From NCBI GenBank assembly GCA_046155285.1, contig JBJXEA010000014.1, forward strand, positions 8,753 to 72,752: a stretch of DNA of 64,000 nt, written 5' to 3'. The position numbers were made by a program, and so were the translations under genes. The notes below the pieces were generated by a model. It searched no databases. It was given only the letters and a program-made list of their open reading frames with translations, and was not told the origin of the DNA. Positions 17,656 to 25,192 of this stretch are shown one piece after another (within the stretch, counting starts at the first letter, position 1; the number at the start of each line of letters is the position of its first letter). Source of the DNA: CAILHX01 sp046155285. Its GTDB lineage: Bacteria; Pseudomonadota; Gammaproteobacteria; Burkholderiales; Methylophilaceae.

Positions 17656-19028
17656 GAAAATCTCCTGACTAAATCCAACATCACAGAGGCCTTATCCCAA
17701 GTTTCACGATACTCTTTGTAGCCTTCAGAATCCGCCACGATGCCGCCTCCGGCATAGAAACTCATCTGCCCATCCGCCACCACGGCGGTGCGGATGGCGA
17801 TGTTGGTGTCCATATTGCCGTCAAAACCAATGTAGCCAATAGCGCCACAATACACCCCACGCCTGTGCGGTTCTAGCTCTTCTATGATTTGCATCGCCCG
17901 CAGCTTGGGCGCACCGGTGATGGAGCCACCAGGGAAGCATCCTTGCAGCAAGTGTGTGGCAGTGTGGCCGGGGGCAAGTTCCCCAGTAACCGTGCTGACC
18001 AGATGATGCACGTTGGCAAAACTTTCAAGCTCGAACAAACGCTCCGCCTTGACGCTACCGGGCAGACAATTTTTGCCGATGTCATTACGCAGCAAGTCCA
18101 CAATCATCAGGTTTTCGGCACGGTCTTTCAGGCTGGCTTTGAGGTCTTCAATGTAAGCTAAGTCTTGCGCTGCATCAACGCCACGCGGGCGCGTGCCTTT
18201 GATGGGCTGAGCTTGCACCTGCCTGTGCTGCACTTGCAAAAAACGCTCTGGCGAGTTGGATAAAATCAGCGCTTCAGGAAAATTAAGATAAGCCGAGAAC
18301 GGCGCTGGGCTTGCCTCACGCAAGGATTGATAGGCCGCCCAAATGTCACCCTCCACTGTTGCCGAAAAACGCTGCGCCAAATTCACCTGATAACAATCAC
18401 CTTCAACGATATAGCGCTGTATGCGCTGAAACGCTTGCTGATATTGGCTCTCTGACATATTAGAGACTACAGAAGAGGTCACACTAAAGGGGCTTGAAGT
18501 GCGTTTTGAAGGATGTGTAAATAAATCCACCAACTCTGGCCAATGCTCATGCGTCAACGGCGCACGGCCATAGCTCGCCAAAAATGTACGCTGCGCTTCA
18601 TGATCCACTATCAACGCCCAGTCGTAGATGCCGACTTGCATGTCCGGAAGCGCATCGGTACTTTGCGCCAGACTGGGGAGTTTTTCCAAACGTCGCGCCA
18701 AGTCGTAACCAAAATAGCCCATAGCGCCACCCATGAACGGCAGAGCTTCAATAGAAAGCTGGTCGTCGCGTTTTTGTTGTCTGCCTAGATAATCGCGCAC
18801 TAGATCAAACGGGTTTTGCCGCGAGATTTCACTGCTGGTGGGAGTCGAGATTTCGGTCAAATCGCCACGCGTGGTAAGTGTGATGATGGGTTCAGCGACC
18901 ATGATGTCGTAGCGCCCGCGTGTCGAATACGGCCTGCCGCTGTCCAGCCACATTGCCCAGGGTTTGTGCGCAATGGCCGCGAACAAGGGCGTGCTGTCGG
19001 GCTGGTAAGGAAGCTCGGTTAAAATCAT
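17652..19028 (-). CDS. pabB: Aminodeoxychorismate synthase component I
   Basis: Chorismate-binding enzyme (458 aa from this start) making 4-amino-4-deoxychorismate for p-aminobenzoate, the precursor of the arylamine part of folate and of methanopterin. The C-terminal catalytic core has PIKGTRPRG, GGSITGAPKLRA and FYAGGGIVADS. The N-terminal half is the TrpE-like small domain. The frame extends to 19061, but the ATG at 19028 overlaps the upstream stop as ATGA, so it is chosen. Placement in this operon fits H4MPT synthesis, since most bacteria keep pabB elsewhere. Confidence 0.92.
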   Translation of the reverse strand: MILTELPYQPDSTPLFAAIAHKPWAMWLDSGRPYSTRGRYDIMVAEPIITLTTRGDLTEISTPTSSEISRQNPFDLVRDYLGRQQKRDDQLSIEALPFMGGAMGYFGYDLARRLEKLPSLAQSTDALPDMQVGIYDWALIVDHEAQRTFLASYGRAPLTHEHWPELVDLFTHPSKRTSSPFSVTSSVVSNMSESQYQQAFQRIQRYIVEGDCYQVNLAQRFSATVEGDIWAAYQSLREASPAPFSAYLNFPEALILSNSPERFLQVQHRQVQAQPIKGTRPRGVDAAQDLAYIEDLKASLKDRAENLMIVDLLRNDIGKNCLPGSVKAERLFELESFANVHHLVSTVTGELAPGHTATHLLQGCFPGGSITGAPKLRAMQIIEELEPHRRGVYCGAIGYIGFDGNMDTNIAIRTAVVADGQMSFYAGGGIVADSEGYKEYRETWDKASVMLDLVRRFS

Positions 19029-20005
19029 AACAAGGCTGCCACCGCATAAGCCGGGGCGCACACGGCAGCAACATCCGCACTGTCTCCCTCAACTAAATCG
19101 GCAAAATCCACGTAAGCGATTTTCAAGCGCTGTGCCATTTCGCGCACCAGAAAGCGCCCCACACCCGCACCAATTAAGGTTTTGGGCGCTTGAGCTTTAA
19201 CGACTGCCAACAAATCCTGCAACTGCGTATTAGCAATAAAATGCGCCAAAGCCTGCCAAGCCAGCATGGGTACTGTCTCCACGTCACGCCCCAACATCCG
19301 CGCCAAGCGGCGGGCAGATTCGAGTTGCGATTTACCTTGGCCATCGGCGGTTTCCGCCAAGTCATACTTTGCTGCTAGCTTTCCAGTCAAACGATATACG
19401 TCCGCCATGGTCGCAAAATGTTCCGCCGCCACGCGCTGCATCTGCCCATTGAACGGCAAACGCTGCACCACTGCCATCACTGGAGTCCGCACTACGCCGG
19501 TATAGATCAAGGTATCGCTGGTCAGTCGTTCTGCGTCGCTAAAACCCTGTGGCTTGGGCTGCCCGTTCTTTAACTCCACGACGTCAGTCGTAGTGCTGCC
19601 CACGTCCACAAACACGCCGTCTTTACATTTATCAGCCACAAACTGCGCACTTGCCAGCCAGTTGGCGGAGGCGATTTTATGCGTATTGGCTTCAACTTCC
19701 TGCGGCGCGATGAAACCGGACGAACCGTAAAACTTGAGGTTTTTTCCAGCTAACAATTTCTGCATAGCCTGGCTAATCTGCATCACGCCTTGATGGCGAT
19801 TTGGGAAAATGTCGGCTAATTCTCCGGTCATGGTAATGGCATGCTGATTTGTGTCGCCCAAGAGGATAAGCGCCTCGGCAACCGCTTGCTCCAAATGCTG
19901 CAAACCCTTCCACAGCGGGCAGGCGAGCTGCAGCACTTTGCAGCAGACTTTATCCAGCCGTACTGCTTTGAGATGTGCGCCGCCTATGTCCCAACCAGTG
20001 ATCAT
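19025..20005 (-). CDS. H4MPT-linked C1 pathway protein, MfnF-like (hydantoinase/ASKHA fold)
   Basis: A 326-residue protein of the family annotated as probable H4MPT-linked C1 transfer pathway protein. MITGWDIGGAHLKAV and FVDVGSTTTDVV are the two phosphate loops of the actin-like hydantoinase fold. The archaeal homologue MfnF couples the aminomethylfuran diphosphate to gamma-glutamyltyramine in methanofuran synthesis. It is first in a run of four genes coupled by 4-bp overlaps (this gene, pabB, the kinase, the dehydratase). The 72 bp upstream hold a large inverted repeat. Confidence 0.82.
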   Translation of the reverse strand: MITGWDIGGAHLKAVRLDKVCCKVLQLACPLWKGLQHLEQAVAEALILLGDTNQHAITMTGELADIFPNRHQGVMQISQAMQKLLAGKNLKFYGSSGFIAPQEVEANTHKIASANWLASAQFVADKCKDGVFVDVGSTTTDVVELKNGQPKPQGFSDAERLTSDTLIYTGVVRTPVMAVVQRLPFNGQMQRVAAEHFATMADVYRLTGKLAAKYDLAETADGQGKSQLESARRLARMLGRDVETVPMLAWQALAHFIANTQLQDLLAVVKAQAPKTLIGAGVGRFLVREMAQRLKIAYVDFADLVEGDSADVAAVCAPAYAVAALL

Positions 20006-20021
20006 TTTAAGCTGCCATCCA

Positions 20022-20081
20022 GTAGCGCAGGCGACCTCGCCTGCATTAGTCTCTGCATGCAGGCGAGGTCGCCTGCGCTAC
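20022..20081. repeat. 60-bp perfect inverted repeat (REP pair) between mfnD-like and mfnF-like genes
   Basis: Arms of 25 bp at 20022-20046 and 20057-20081 are exact reverse complements around a 10-nt loop. Each arm starts GTAG inward and is itself palindromic (CAGGCGA-CC-TCGCCTG). The right arm covers the mfnD-like stop codon (20078-20080). In RNA it would be a very stable hairpin inside the operon with no T tract, so it looks like a BIME inserted between genes and may alter mRNA stability or coupling. Confidence 0.88.
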
Positions 20082-21037
20082 ACATTTACTTCCACCACAT
20101 TGCGCTGCATTTTCATCCGTTCCGCCATGATGCCATTATAGAGTACGTCCAGCACCAATCTGGCTGGATTCAGCCCGGTGGCTTGTCGCAAACCGACATA
20201 CGATGTCGTCAGTCGTGGGTTGATCTCCAGCACGGTGATACAGTCACCATCTACCATCACATCCACTCCGACATAGCCGGCCAACTGCGGCAGTGCTTTG
20301 GCTACTTGCTGAGCAACGACATCAAAGGCATTCCAATGCTCGACCATGCCATTGATGACACTACCGCGATAGTAAATAAAGCCATCTTTGTCGCGTTCTA
20401 TCAACTGCCGATTGCAACTCAACAGGTAGGCCACACCTTCACGGCACAGCATGGAGATACTGGCAGGTTCGCCATTTAGCCAAGGTTGCACGATGTCATT
20501 GGGGCGAGTTTGCAGCCAAGTCTGCATCTTATAAAAATCATCAAAATAGCGCGTATCGCCGCAGCCCGCGCCGTCATCAGGCTTGGCGACATAAGCTGCA
20601 AAATCATTGGGCGCATCAAGCACCCAATAGGTAGGAATAGCGTTGAGATGCTGCGCCGTAGCGTGTTTGCTGGCTGCGATGTGGATAGCTTGCGGTGCGC
20701 TGCCTATGAGTTTGTGTGGCGGCACCATGCGACTTAGCTTCTCCAACACGCCGTCAGTTTCCGGCGCGATAGGCCATACCCAATCGGCTTGGTCTATGGC
20801 GCTTTGCCAAATCGGCCACGGATCACTTGAAACTTGAATAATGTTGATGTTGAGTGGCGACAAGCGTGCATCGCGCGTGGTGCTGAGGTGCAGATTAGGA
20901 ATCTCCGCCAAATCCGCCAGCAGCGCCTTCAGCATCAACTCGCCCTCGGCGGCGAGCGAATCCGGCAGCGGCGCATTGTATAATCCGCCGCCAGTGATAA
21001 ATTCCAACACCAATAAGTTTTGTGTCATTCCGGTCAT
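20078..21037 (-). CDS. ATP-grasp ligase of C1-cofactor synthesis, MfnD-like
   Basis: A 319-residue ATP-grasp protein. AKPDDGAGCGDT (about 170-181) is the nucleotide lid and VLEINPRLTTSY (about 281-292) holds the Mg-binding Glu and Asn. Archaeal MfnD joins glutamate to tyramine for methanofuran; methylotrophic bacteria carry a homologue in the same clusters. The start is either 21037 or Met4 at 21028; neither has a strong ribosome-binding site. Its 5' end overlaps the oppositely transcribed hisA-like gene, so its promoter must lie inside that gene. Confidence 0.8.
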   Translation of the reverse strand: MTGMTQNLLVLEFITGGGLYNAPLPDSLAAEGELMLKALLADLAEIPNLHLSTTRDARLSPLNINIIQVSSDPWPIWQSAIDQADWVWPIAPETDGVLEKLSRMVPPHKLIGSAPQAIHIAASKHATAQHLNAIPTYWVLDAPNDFAAYVAKPDDGAGCGDTRYFDDFYKMQTWLQTRPNDIVQPWLNGEPASISMLCREGVAYLLSCNRQLIERDKDGFIYYRGSVINGMVEHWNAFDVVAQQVAKALPQLAGYVGVDVMVDGDCITVLEINPRLTTSYVGLRQATGLNPARLVLDVLYNGIMAERMKMQRNVVEVNV

Positions 21038-21719
21038 AGATTTGATGGGCGGCGTGGTGGTGCGTGCTGAACACGGCGAACGACAGCATTATCGGCCAAT
21101 CATTTCAACACTGTGCAGCTCTTCCGAGCCGCTTGCAATCATGCAGGCGCTGTTGCGATTATATCCCTTTGACACCTTCTACATCGCCGACTTGGACGCG
21201 ATTATGGGCGTGGGCGACAACATGCAAGCGGTGCTTCAGTGTCAACAACACTTTCCACAAATCAACTTTTGGGTAGACGCGGGAGTGAAGCAAGCAAACC
21301 AACTGCAAGCGCTAAAAAAATCGGGCTTAACAGGCGTAATTGGTAGCGAAAACATGGCTGACTTCAAGCAATATCAAGCGTTGCAAGTCATAAAAAATAA
21401 GGCCGTGCTGTCTTTAGACTTTAACAAAGCAGGATTTATGGGTAACAGCGCCCTATTAGAACAAGTCGAAGAGTGGCCAGATCAACTGATTGCCATGACC
21501 TTAGCCCAAGTGGGAAGCTACGCTGGGTTGGATATAGAACAACTGGAAAAATTAAAAAGCCGCGCCGGAGCAAGACAGCTATACGCTGCTGGAGGCACAC
21601 GCAACATCGAAGACTTGAAGCTTCTCGCCAGCAAGAAGCTTGCTGGCGCACTGGTAGCAAGTGCGCTCCACGATGGGCATATCACCCAGGTGGAGCTTGC
21701 TGATTTTCAGACTACTTAG
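20994..21719 (+). CDS. HisA/HisF-related TIM-barrel protein of the C1 cluster
   Basis: A HisA-related barrel protein (about 241 aa). VIPVIDLMGGVVVRA is the first strand with the catalytic-type Asp, followed by FYIADLDAI and the C-terminal phosphate loop AAGGTRNIEDL. Relatives are found only in H4MPT-using archaea and methylotrophs, where the function is not established. The frame is open to 20841 but the family begins near IPVIDLMGG; GTG at 20994 is the best start, with ATT at 21027 also possible. It is the only plus-strand gene in the cluster and overlaps its neighbours at both ends. Confidence 0.8.
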   Translation: MINSNTNKFCVIPVIDLMGGVVVRAEHGERQHYRPIISTLCSSSEPLAIMQALLRLYPFDTFYIADLDAIMGVGDNMQAVLQCQQHFPQINFWVDAGVKQANQLQALKKSGLTGVIGSENMADFKQYQALQVIKNKAVLSLDFNKAGFMGNSALLEQVEEWPDQLIAMTLAQVGSYAGLDIEQLEKLKSRAGARQLYAAGGTRNIEDLKLLASKKLAGALVASALHDGHITQVELADFQTT

Positions 21720-22248
21720 CTGCGAATGGATGTGAGGAAGTCTTGTAAGCTTTCACCACATCAGCCGCCTTAGGCTCACGCGCCACAGCGCTCTTGATTG
21801 CCTGTTTGGTGGCTTGATAGTTCCAATCCTGAATGCGCTCGTCAATGTCGGCCTTGTGGTCAATAAACACGCCCACGCAAATGAACACGTCATCAGCTTC
21901 TTCGATAGGTATCGTGCCATCAGCGACGCAATCCATCACCGCCATGGCCACGCCACGTTGCGCTGGACCGAACATTTGCACGGCTTGACGACCATTTTTG
22001 ATGGTCACTTTATTGAACATCACGGTGGCAGGTTTCGCCATCATATTAGGCGCAACCACCGCCAGCAAGCCATTCACGCCTTCTTTTTGATCAGTCAGAG
22101 TACGGCAAAAAGCGTCTTCCGCAGCAGAGCCGCGCGGCCCCATCAGCAAATCAATATGCGCCACATTCAGCAAATCCAAACCACTGCCATCGGGGCGATT
22201 ATCTATTACCAGCGCTTCGCCCACTAATACACGATCAATCACGGCCAT
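21712..22248 (-). CDS. fae: Formaldehyde-activating enzyme
   Basis: 178 residues, the usual Fae length. Fae condenses formaldehyde with tetrahydromethanopterin to methylene-H4MPT, the entry step of the H4MPT oxidation pathway. GEALVIDNRPDG, AHIDLLMGPRGSAAEDAF and FIDHKADID match the conserved core; the histidine in AHIDL corresponds to the catalytic residue. GAGGA precedes the ATG. It is the last gene of a co-oriented set, and its 3' end overlaps the convergent hisA-like gene by 8 bp. Confidence 0.96.
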   Translation of the reverse strand: MAVIDRVLVGEALVIDNRPDGSGLDLLNVAHIDLLMGPRGSAAEDAFCRTLTDQKEGVNGLLAVVAPNMMAKPATVMFNKVTIKNGRQAVQMFGPAQRGVAMAVMDCVADGTIPIEEADDVFICVGVFIDHKADIDERIQDWNYQATKQAIKSAVAREPKAADVVKAYKTSSHPFAAK

Positions 22249-22317
22249 TTTATTTTCCTCTTTTAGTCACTGCGTCAAATAACGCAAATTTAGTTAAACA
22301 CTTACAAAAAAACATTA

Positions 22318-22773
22318 CTAATTGCTAATGTTTCTACGTGCGCCTTCAATCGCTTGCGTAATTTCACCCACCAAATCAGGAGCCACTTTTTGCGCGGTCA
22401 GTACCGTTTTTACCAATTCCAGCATCGCATCAAAATGCGCATGGGTCACGCCTAACTCTGTCAATTTGGAAGTAATCCGCATTTCTGTTCTTTTGTCATT
22501 GGGTTTACCAAGCAACACAGAGACGAACTCTACCTCTTGATCAAATTGCGTGACCTTGCCAGTCAAAAACTGCTTAATGCGCGCGTCAGTAGTCCCTTTT
22601 TCATTAAACTGGCTCACCGCAGCGGCCACTGCAGCCTCTCCACCTATCCTGCTAAACAAGCTAGCATTCGGCACAAATCCGCTTGCAACTTTGACATGAC
22701 GCTGCTTAGAAGCATTGGTCATACCCCCATACACATTTTGTTTCTTCGCCCCACCTCTTCGTTCTTGAGCCAT
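22318..22773 (-). CDS. Truncated-haemoglobin-like protein lacking an evident proximal histidine
   Basis: 151 residues from an ATG with a perfect GGAGG box 7 bp upstream; the longer frame to 22866 is rejected for that reason. After a basic 40-residue leader the protein reads LFSRIGGEAAVAAAVSQF, then GVTHAHFDAMLELV, the start and G-helix pattern of group I truncated globins. The F-helix histidine expected about four residues before GVT is missing (MRITSKLTELGVT), and the B10 position is Asn rather than Tyr or Phe. It may not bind haem in the normal way. It lies 69 bp upstream of fae on the same strand; a role in the C1 pathway is only a guess. Confidence 0.7.
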   Translation of the reverse strand: MAQERRGGAKKQNVYGGMTNASKQRHVKVASGFVPNASLFSRIGGEAAVAAAVSQFNEKGTTDARIKQFLTGKVTQFDQEVEFVSVLLGKPNDKRTEMRITSKLTELGVTHAHFDAMLELVKTVLTAQKVAPDLVGEITQAIEGARRNISN

Positions 22774-22876
22774 TCTGCGCCTCCGATTTATTAAAGAATT
22801 CTGGTTGCAAATACCCTGTGTTTTTATGACTCGATTAAAGAGTATTACAGCAAGCGCGTCAAGCAAAAAATCACGC

Positions 22877-23695
22877 TCAACTCAAGCTTTCCATCAACAG
22901 TGTCGCCACGGTTAAATCTGCACTGGTTCCAGGGTTGATTCCCTGATGTTTTAATGCCTTATCAAAATGCAGCAATTCCCCAAGAATGGTTTTAGGATTA
23001 TCGCAACCTTGCAAGGCTACACAGTGTTTTTTGGCCTCTATTTGCAATTTCTCAGCTTCCGCCCACCCATATTTTCGCACCACATGCGAATCTGGAAATT
23101 GCGCTAAATACTCCAAATACAACAAGGTAGTCGCCCACGCTGGGTTTTGCCAACGACTCAAAACCTGACGATAAAGAGGTACGCCAAACTCCAGCACATC
23201 AACGTAATTATTCGCATATTGATAGGCAAGCTTGTCGCGTGGAGCAGCCTCATGCATGGCTTGCAGCAAGGTACATGGCGGGATACTTTTTACGTCATAC
23301 CTCGCACTATCACCCAACCCTGCGGGATTGGCCTTGACTATCGCCGCAAACGCCTCGACTGCGTCATCTTGCGTCAAACCCGCCAACACCTCGGCCAGCG
23401 GCTTTTTCTTCACTGCGGATTCAATCAAAGGTGCAGCCAACAGCACGATGCCCAAATTGGTATTGCAACCCACCGCCGCCCAAGTGGCATCAATCGCCTG
23501 ACTAATGCGCTGCCCCACGCTTAATTCCGGTAACGCAATCACGCTGGCAGCAGCCTTGGCGCTGGCCACAAAGTCTGCCACCACCATGCCGTGTCCATCA
23601 GCAAACACATGCACGTTGCCCGGCTTGATGGCTTGCAATTCGGCCATGCACGCAGCCTCGAATATAGCGGCTATCTCATTCACGCAGAAAATCAT
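22877..23695 (-). CDS. CitG-like protein of the C1 cluster
   Basis: A 272-residue member of the triphosphoribosyl-dephospho-CoA synthase (CitG) family. KPGNVH near residue 24, NTNLGIVLL and NPGTSADLTVA are its landmarks. No citrate or malonate decarboxylase genes are near, and CitG-like genes are standard members of methylotroph H4MPT clusters (orf5 type), so a step in H4MPT or methylofuran assembly is inferred. The frame extends to 23725, but Met at 23695 matches the family N-terminus; it overlaps the upstream ligase gene by 20 bp. GTG at 23683 is an alternative. Confidence 0.8.
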   Translation of the reverse strand: MIFCVNEIAAIFEAACMAELQAIKPGNVHVFADGHGMVVADFVASAKAAASVIALPELSVGQRISQAIDATWAAVGCNTNLGIVLLAAPLIESAVKKKPLAEVLAGLTQDDAVEAFAAIVKANPAGLGDSARYDVKSIPPCTLLQAMHEAAPRDKLAYQYANNYVDVLEFGVPLYRQVLSRWQNPAWATTLLYLEYLAQFPDSHVVRKYGWAEAEKLQIEAKKHCVALQGCDNPKTILGELLHFDKALKHQGINPGTSADLTVATLLMESLS

Positions 23696-24560
23696 CCACC
23701 AAAAGCGCAGCAATATCGACCTCAAGCACCGACTGCAAGCCTTTCCACGCGGGAATACTGTTCACCTCCAGCACATAGCATTGCCCATGAATGTCACGAA
23801 TCACATCCACACCGCAGTAATTAATCTCCATCAACTCGGCAGCACATAGCGCCAAAGCCGCAATTTCATCGTCATGCGCCAACTCACAACGCCCACCTAG
23901 CGCCACATTATTTACCCAACTCGTACCACTGCGCCGCATCACCGCCACAACTTGGTTAGCGATAATAAACACGCGATAATCGTGCGAATTACCTTCTCCG
24001 CTATCTACGAACGATTGCAGGTAATACACCCCCTCCACATGCTGCTCCATCGGCACTGGGAAAGGTTGTTCGCGCTCCAACATGCGCACCCCCAAGCCCT
24101 GCGAACCGAATAGCGGCTTGATAACAAGTTTGGATTCGCGCTGCAAGATGGTTTTCGCCTGCTGCCGTGATTCACACATCCATGTCGAGGGCGTAGAAAC
24201 GCCATGCTGATGCAACAAAAAACTGGTCATGGCCTTATCCACTGTGCGCTCTATGGCACGGCCATCGTTATACACCTTGACCCCAAGCAATTTAAGGGCG
24301 TGCAGAATATCCAGCCGCGCGATGACCTGCTGCACCGTACCGCCAGGAACACCGCGCACGAATACGGCCTTGGGGAGTTGTATAAAACCGGGAATAACCA
24401 CGCCTGCTTGGCCTTGGCTCAGGTCAAAGTAGCAGTCTTTGAGGGAGATGAAAACGGCTGTAAAGCCACGCGCAGCAAAGGCTGCGCTTAGGCGCTTGCC
24501 GTGCCAGCCAGGATCATCGGTAAATACGGGGATGTTCAAATTATTATCATTCTGACACAA
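23676..24560 (-). CDS. RimK-like ATP-grasp ligase (MptN-like)
   Basis: A 294-residue ATP-grasp protein of the RimK/glutamate-ligase group. VIKPLFGSQGLGV is the glycine-rich ATP lid and YVLEVNSIPAWKGLQ holds the Mg-binding Glu-Val-Asn. In methanogens MptN adds glutamate to tetrahydromethanopterin, and this family (orf17 type) is conserved in methylotroph C1 clusters. Substrate is inferred from context. It overlaps the CitG-like gene and follows the DUF3501 gene by 30 bp, suggesting a single transcript from the Fe-S gene down to fae. Confidence 0.8.
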   Translation of the reverse strand: MCQNDNNLNIPVFTDDPGWHGKRLSAAFAARGFTAVFISLKDCYFDLSQGQAGVVIPGFIQLPKAVFVRGVPGGTVQQVIARLDILHALKLLGVKVYNDGRAIERTVDKAMTSFLLHQHGVSTPSTWMCESRQQAKTILQRESKLVIKPLFGSQGLGVRMLEREQPFPVPMEQHVEGVYYLQSFVDSGEGNSHDYRVFIIANQVVAVMRRSGTSWVNNVALGGRCELAHDDEIAALALCAAELMEINYCGVDVIRDIHGQCYVLEVNSIPAWKGLQSVLEVDIAALLVDDFLRE

Positions 24561-24590
24561 GCCAGAATATCGCGTGCAATAAGCTACGAA

Positions 24591-25172
24591 CTACATCAAA
24601 TCTTGCGCCAAAGTCTCACGTATATTGTTCGTAACTTGAGCAGAGCACTGATACTGCGCATGGTCTATACCGCCTTGAATCGCCACGCCATTTTTTACTG
24701 CCTCAATCATCTCCGGAGTCAGCTCAAAACGCATGAAATGCACCGCAGCGGTTTTGTCCGGGCTGCTGCGCTCCAAATCTTCGTTGGAGATGGGACGAAT
24801 CGCGGGGAAATCGCCCACTTTCAGCCATACGGCAAGCTCGATGCCCACCAATTTAGTCAGCGCAACACGACGTTCTGCTTCGTCGGCGTATTCCACCATG
24901 AACGTGGCCTTCCAGTTACTGCCGTCTGGTACCAAATCGTTATACACCGCCAGCTCTTCCTGAATACCCTCTTGCTCAAAAATACGCTCGATACGCAGCA
25001 TTTCCTGCACTTGATACTGCATGGTGAGCCGATCTTCAAAATACAGCGCGGCGTGGTCGCCCAATGCTAAACGACGATTTTTTTTATGCGCGATGACAGA
25101 CGCGCGAAACTCTGGTCGAGTTTTTGCATATTGCTCAAGGCTCATCAGGTCGGCGGGGGTGAGTTTGTTCAA
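24591..25172 (-). CDS. DUF3501 family protein
   Basis: A 193-residue soluble protein with the family landmarks RPEFRASVIAHKK, YFEDRLTMQYQVQEMLR and DGSNWKATFMVEY. Its function is unknown. It commonly sits with a rubrerythrin and a GlpC-like Fe-S oxidoreductase, exactly as here, so the three probably work together in a redox or peroxide-defence process. No signal peptide or membrane segment is seen. It starts 20 bp after the stop of the Fe-S gene. Confidence 0.85.
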   Translation of the reverse strand: MNKLTPADLMSLEQYAKTRPEFRASVIAHKKNRRLALGDHAALYFEDRLTMQYQVQEMLRIERIFEQEGIQEELAVYNDLVPDGSNWKATFMVEYADEAERRVALTKLVGIELAVWLKVGDFPAIRPISNEDLERSSPDKTAAVHFMRFELTPEMIEAVKNGVAIQGGIDHAQYQCSAQVTNNIRETLAQDLM

Positions 25173-25192
25173 AATTACTATCCTCTAAAAAT

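Noticed and set aside
16661..17668. 335-codon plus-strand open frame
   Set aside because: It lies opposite the pterin dehydratase and the MfnE-like kinase, which have clear motifs and coupled starts; the translation has no recognisable domain.
19841..20479. 212-codon plus-strand open frame across the inverted repeat
   Set aside because: It is the shadow of the MfnD- and MfnF-like genes.
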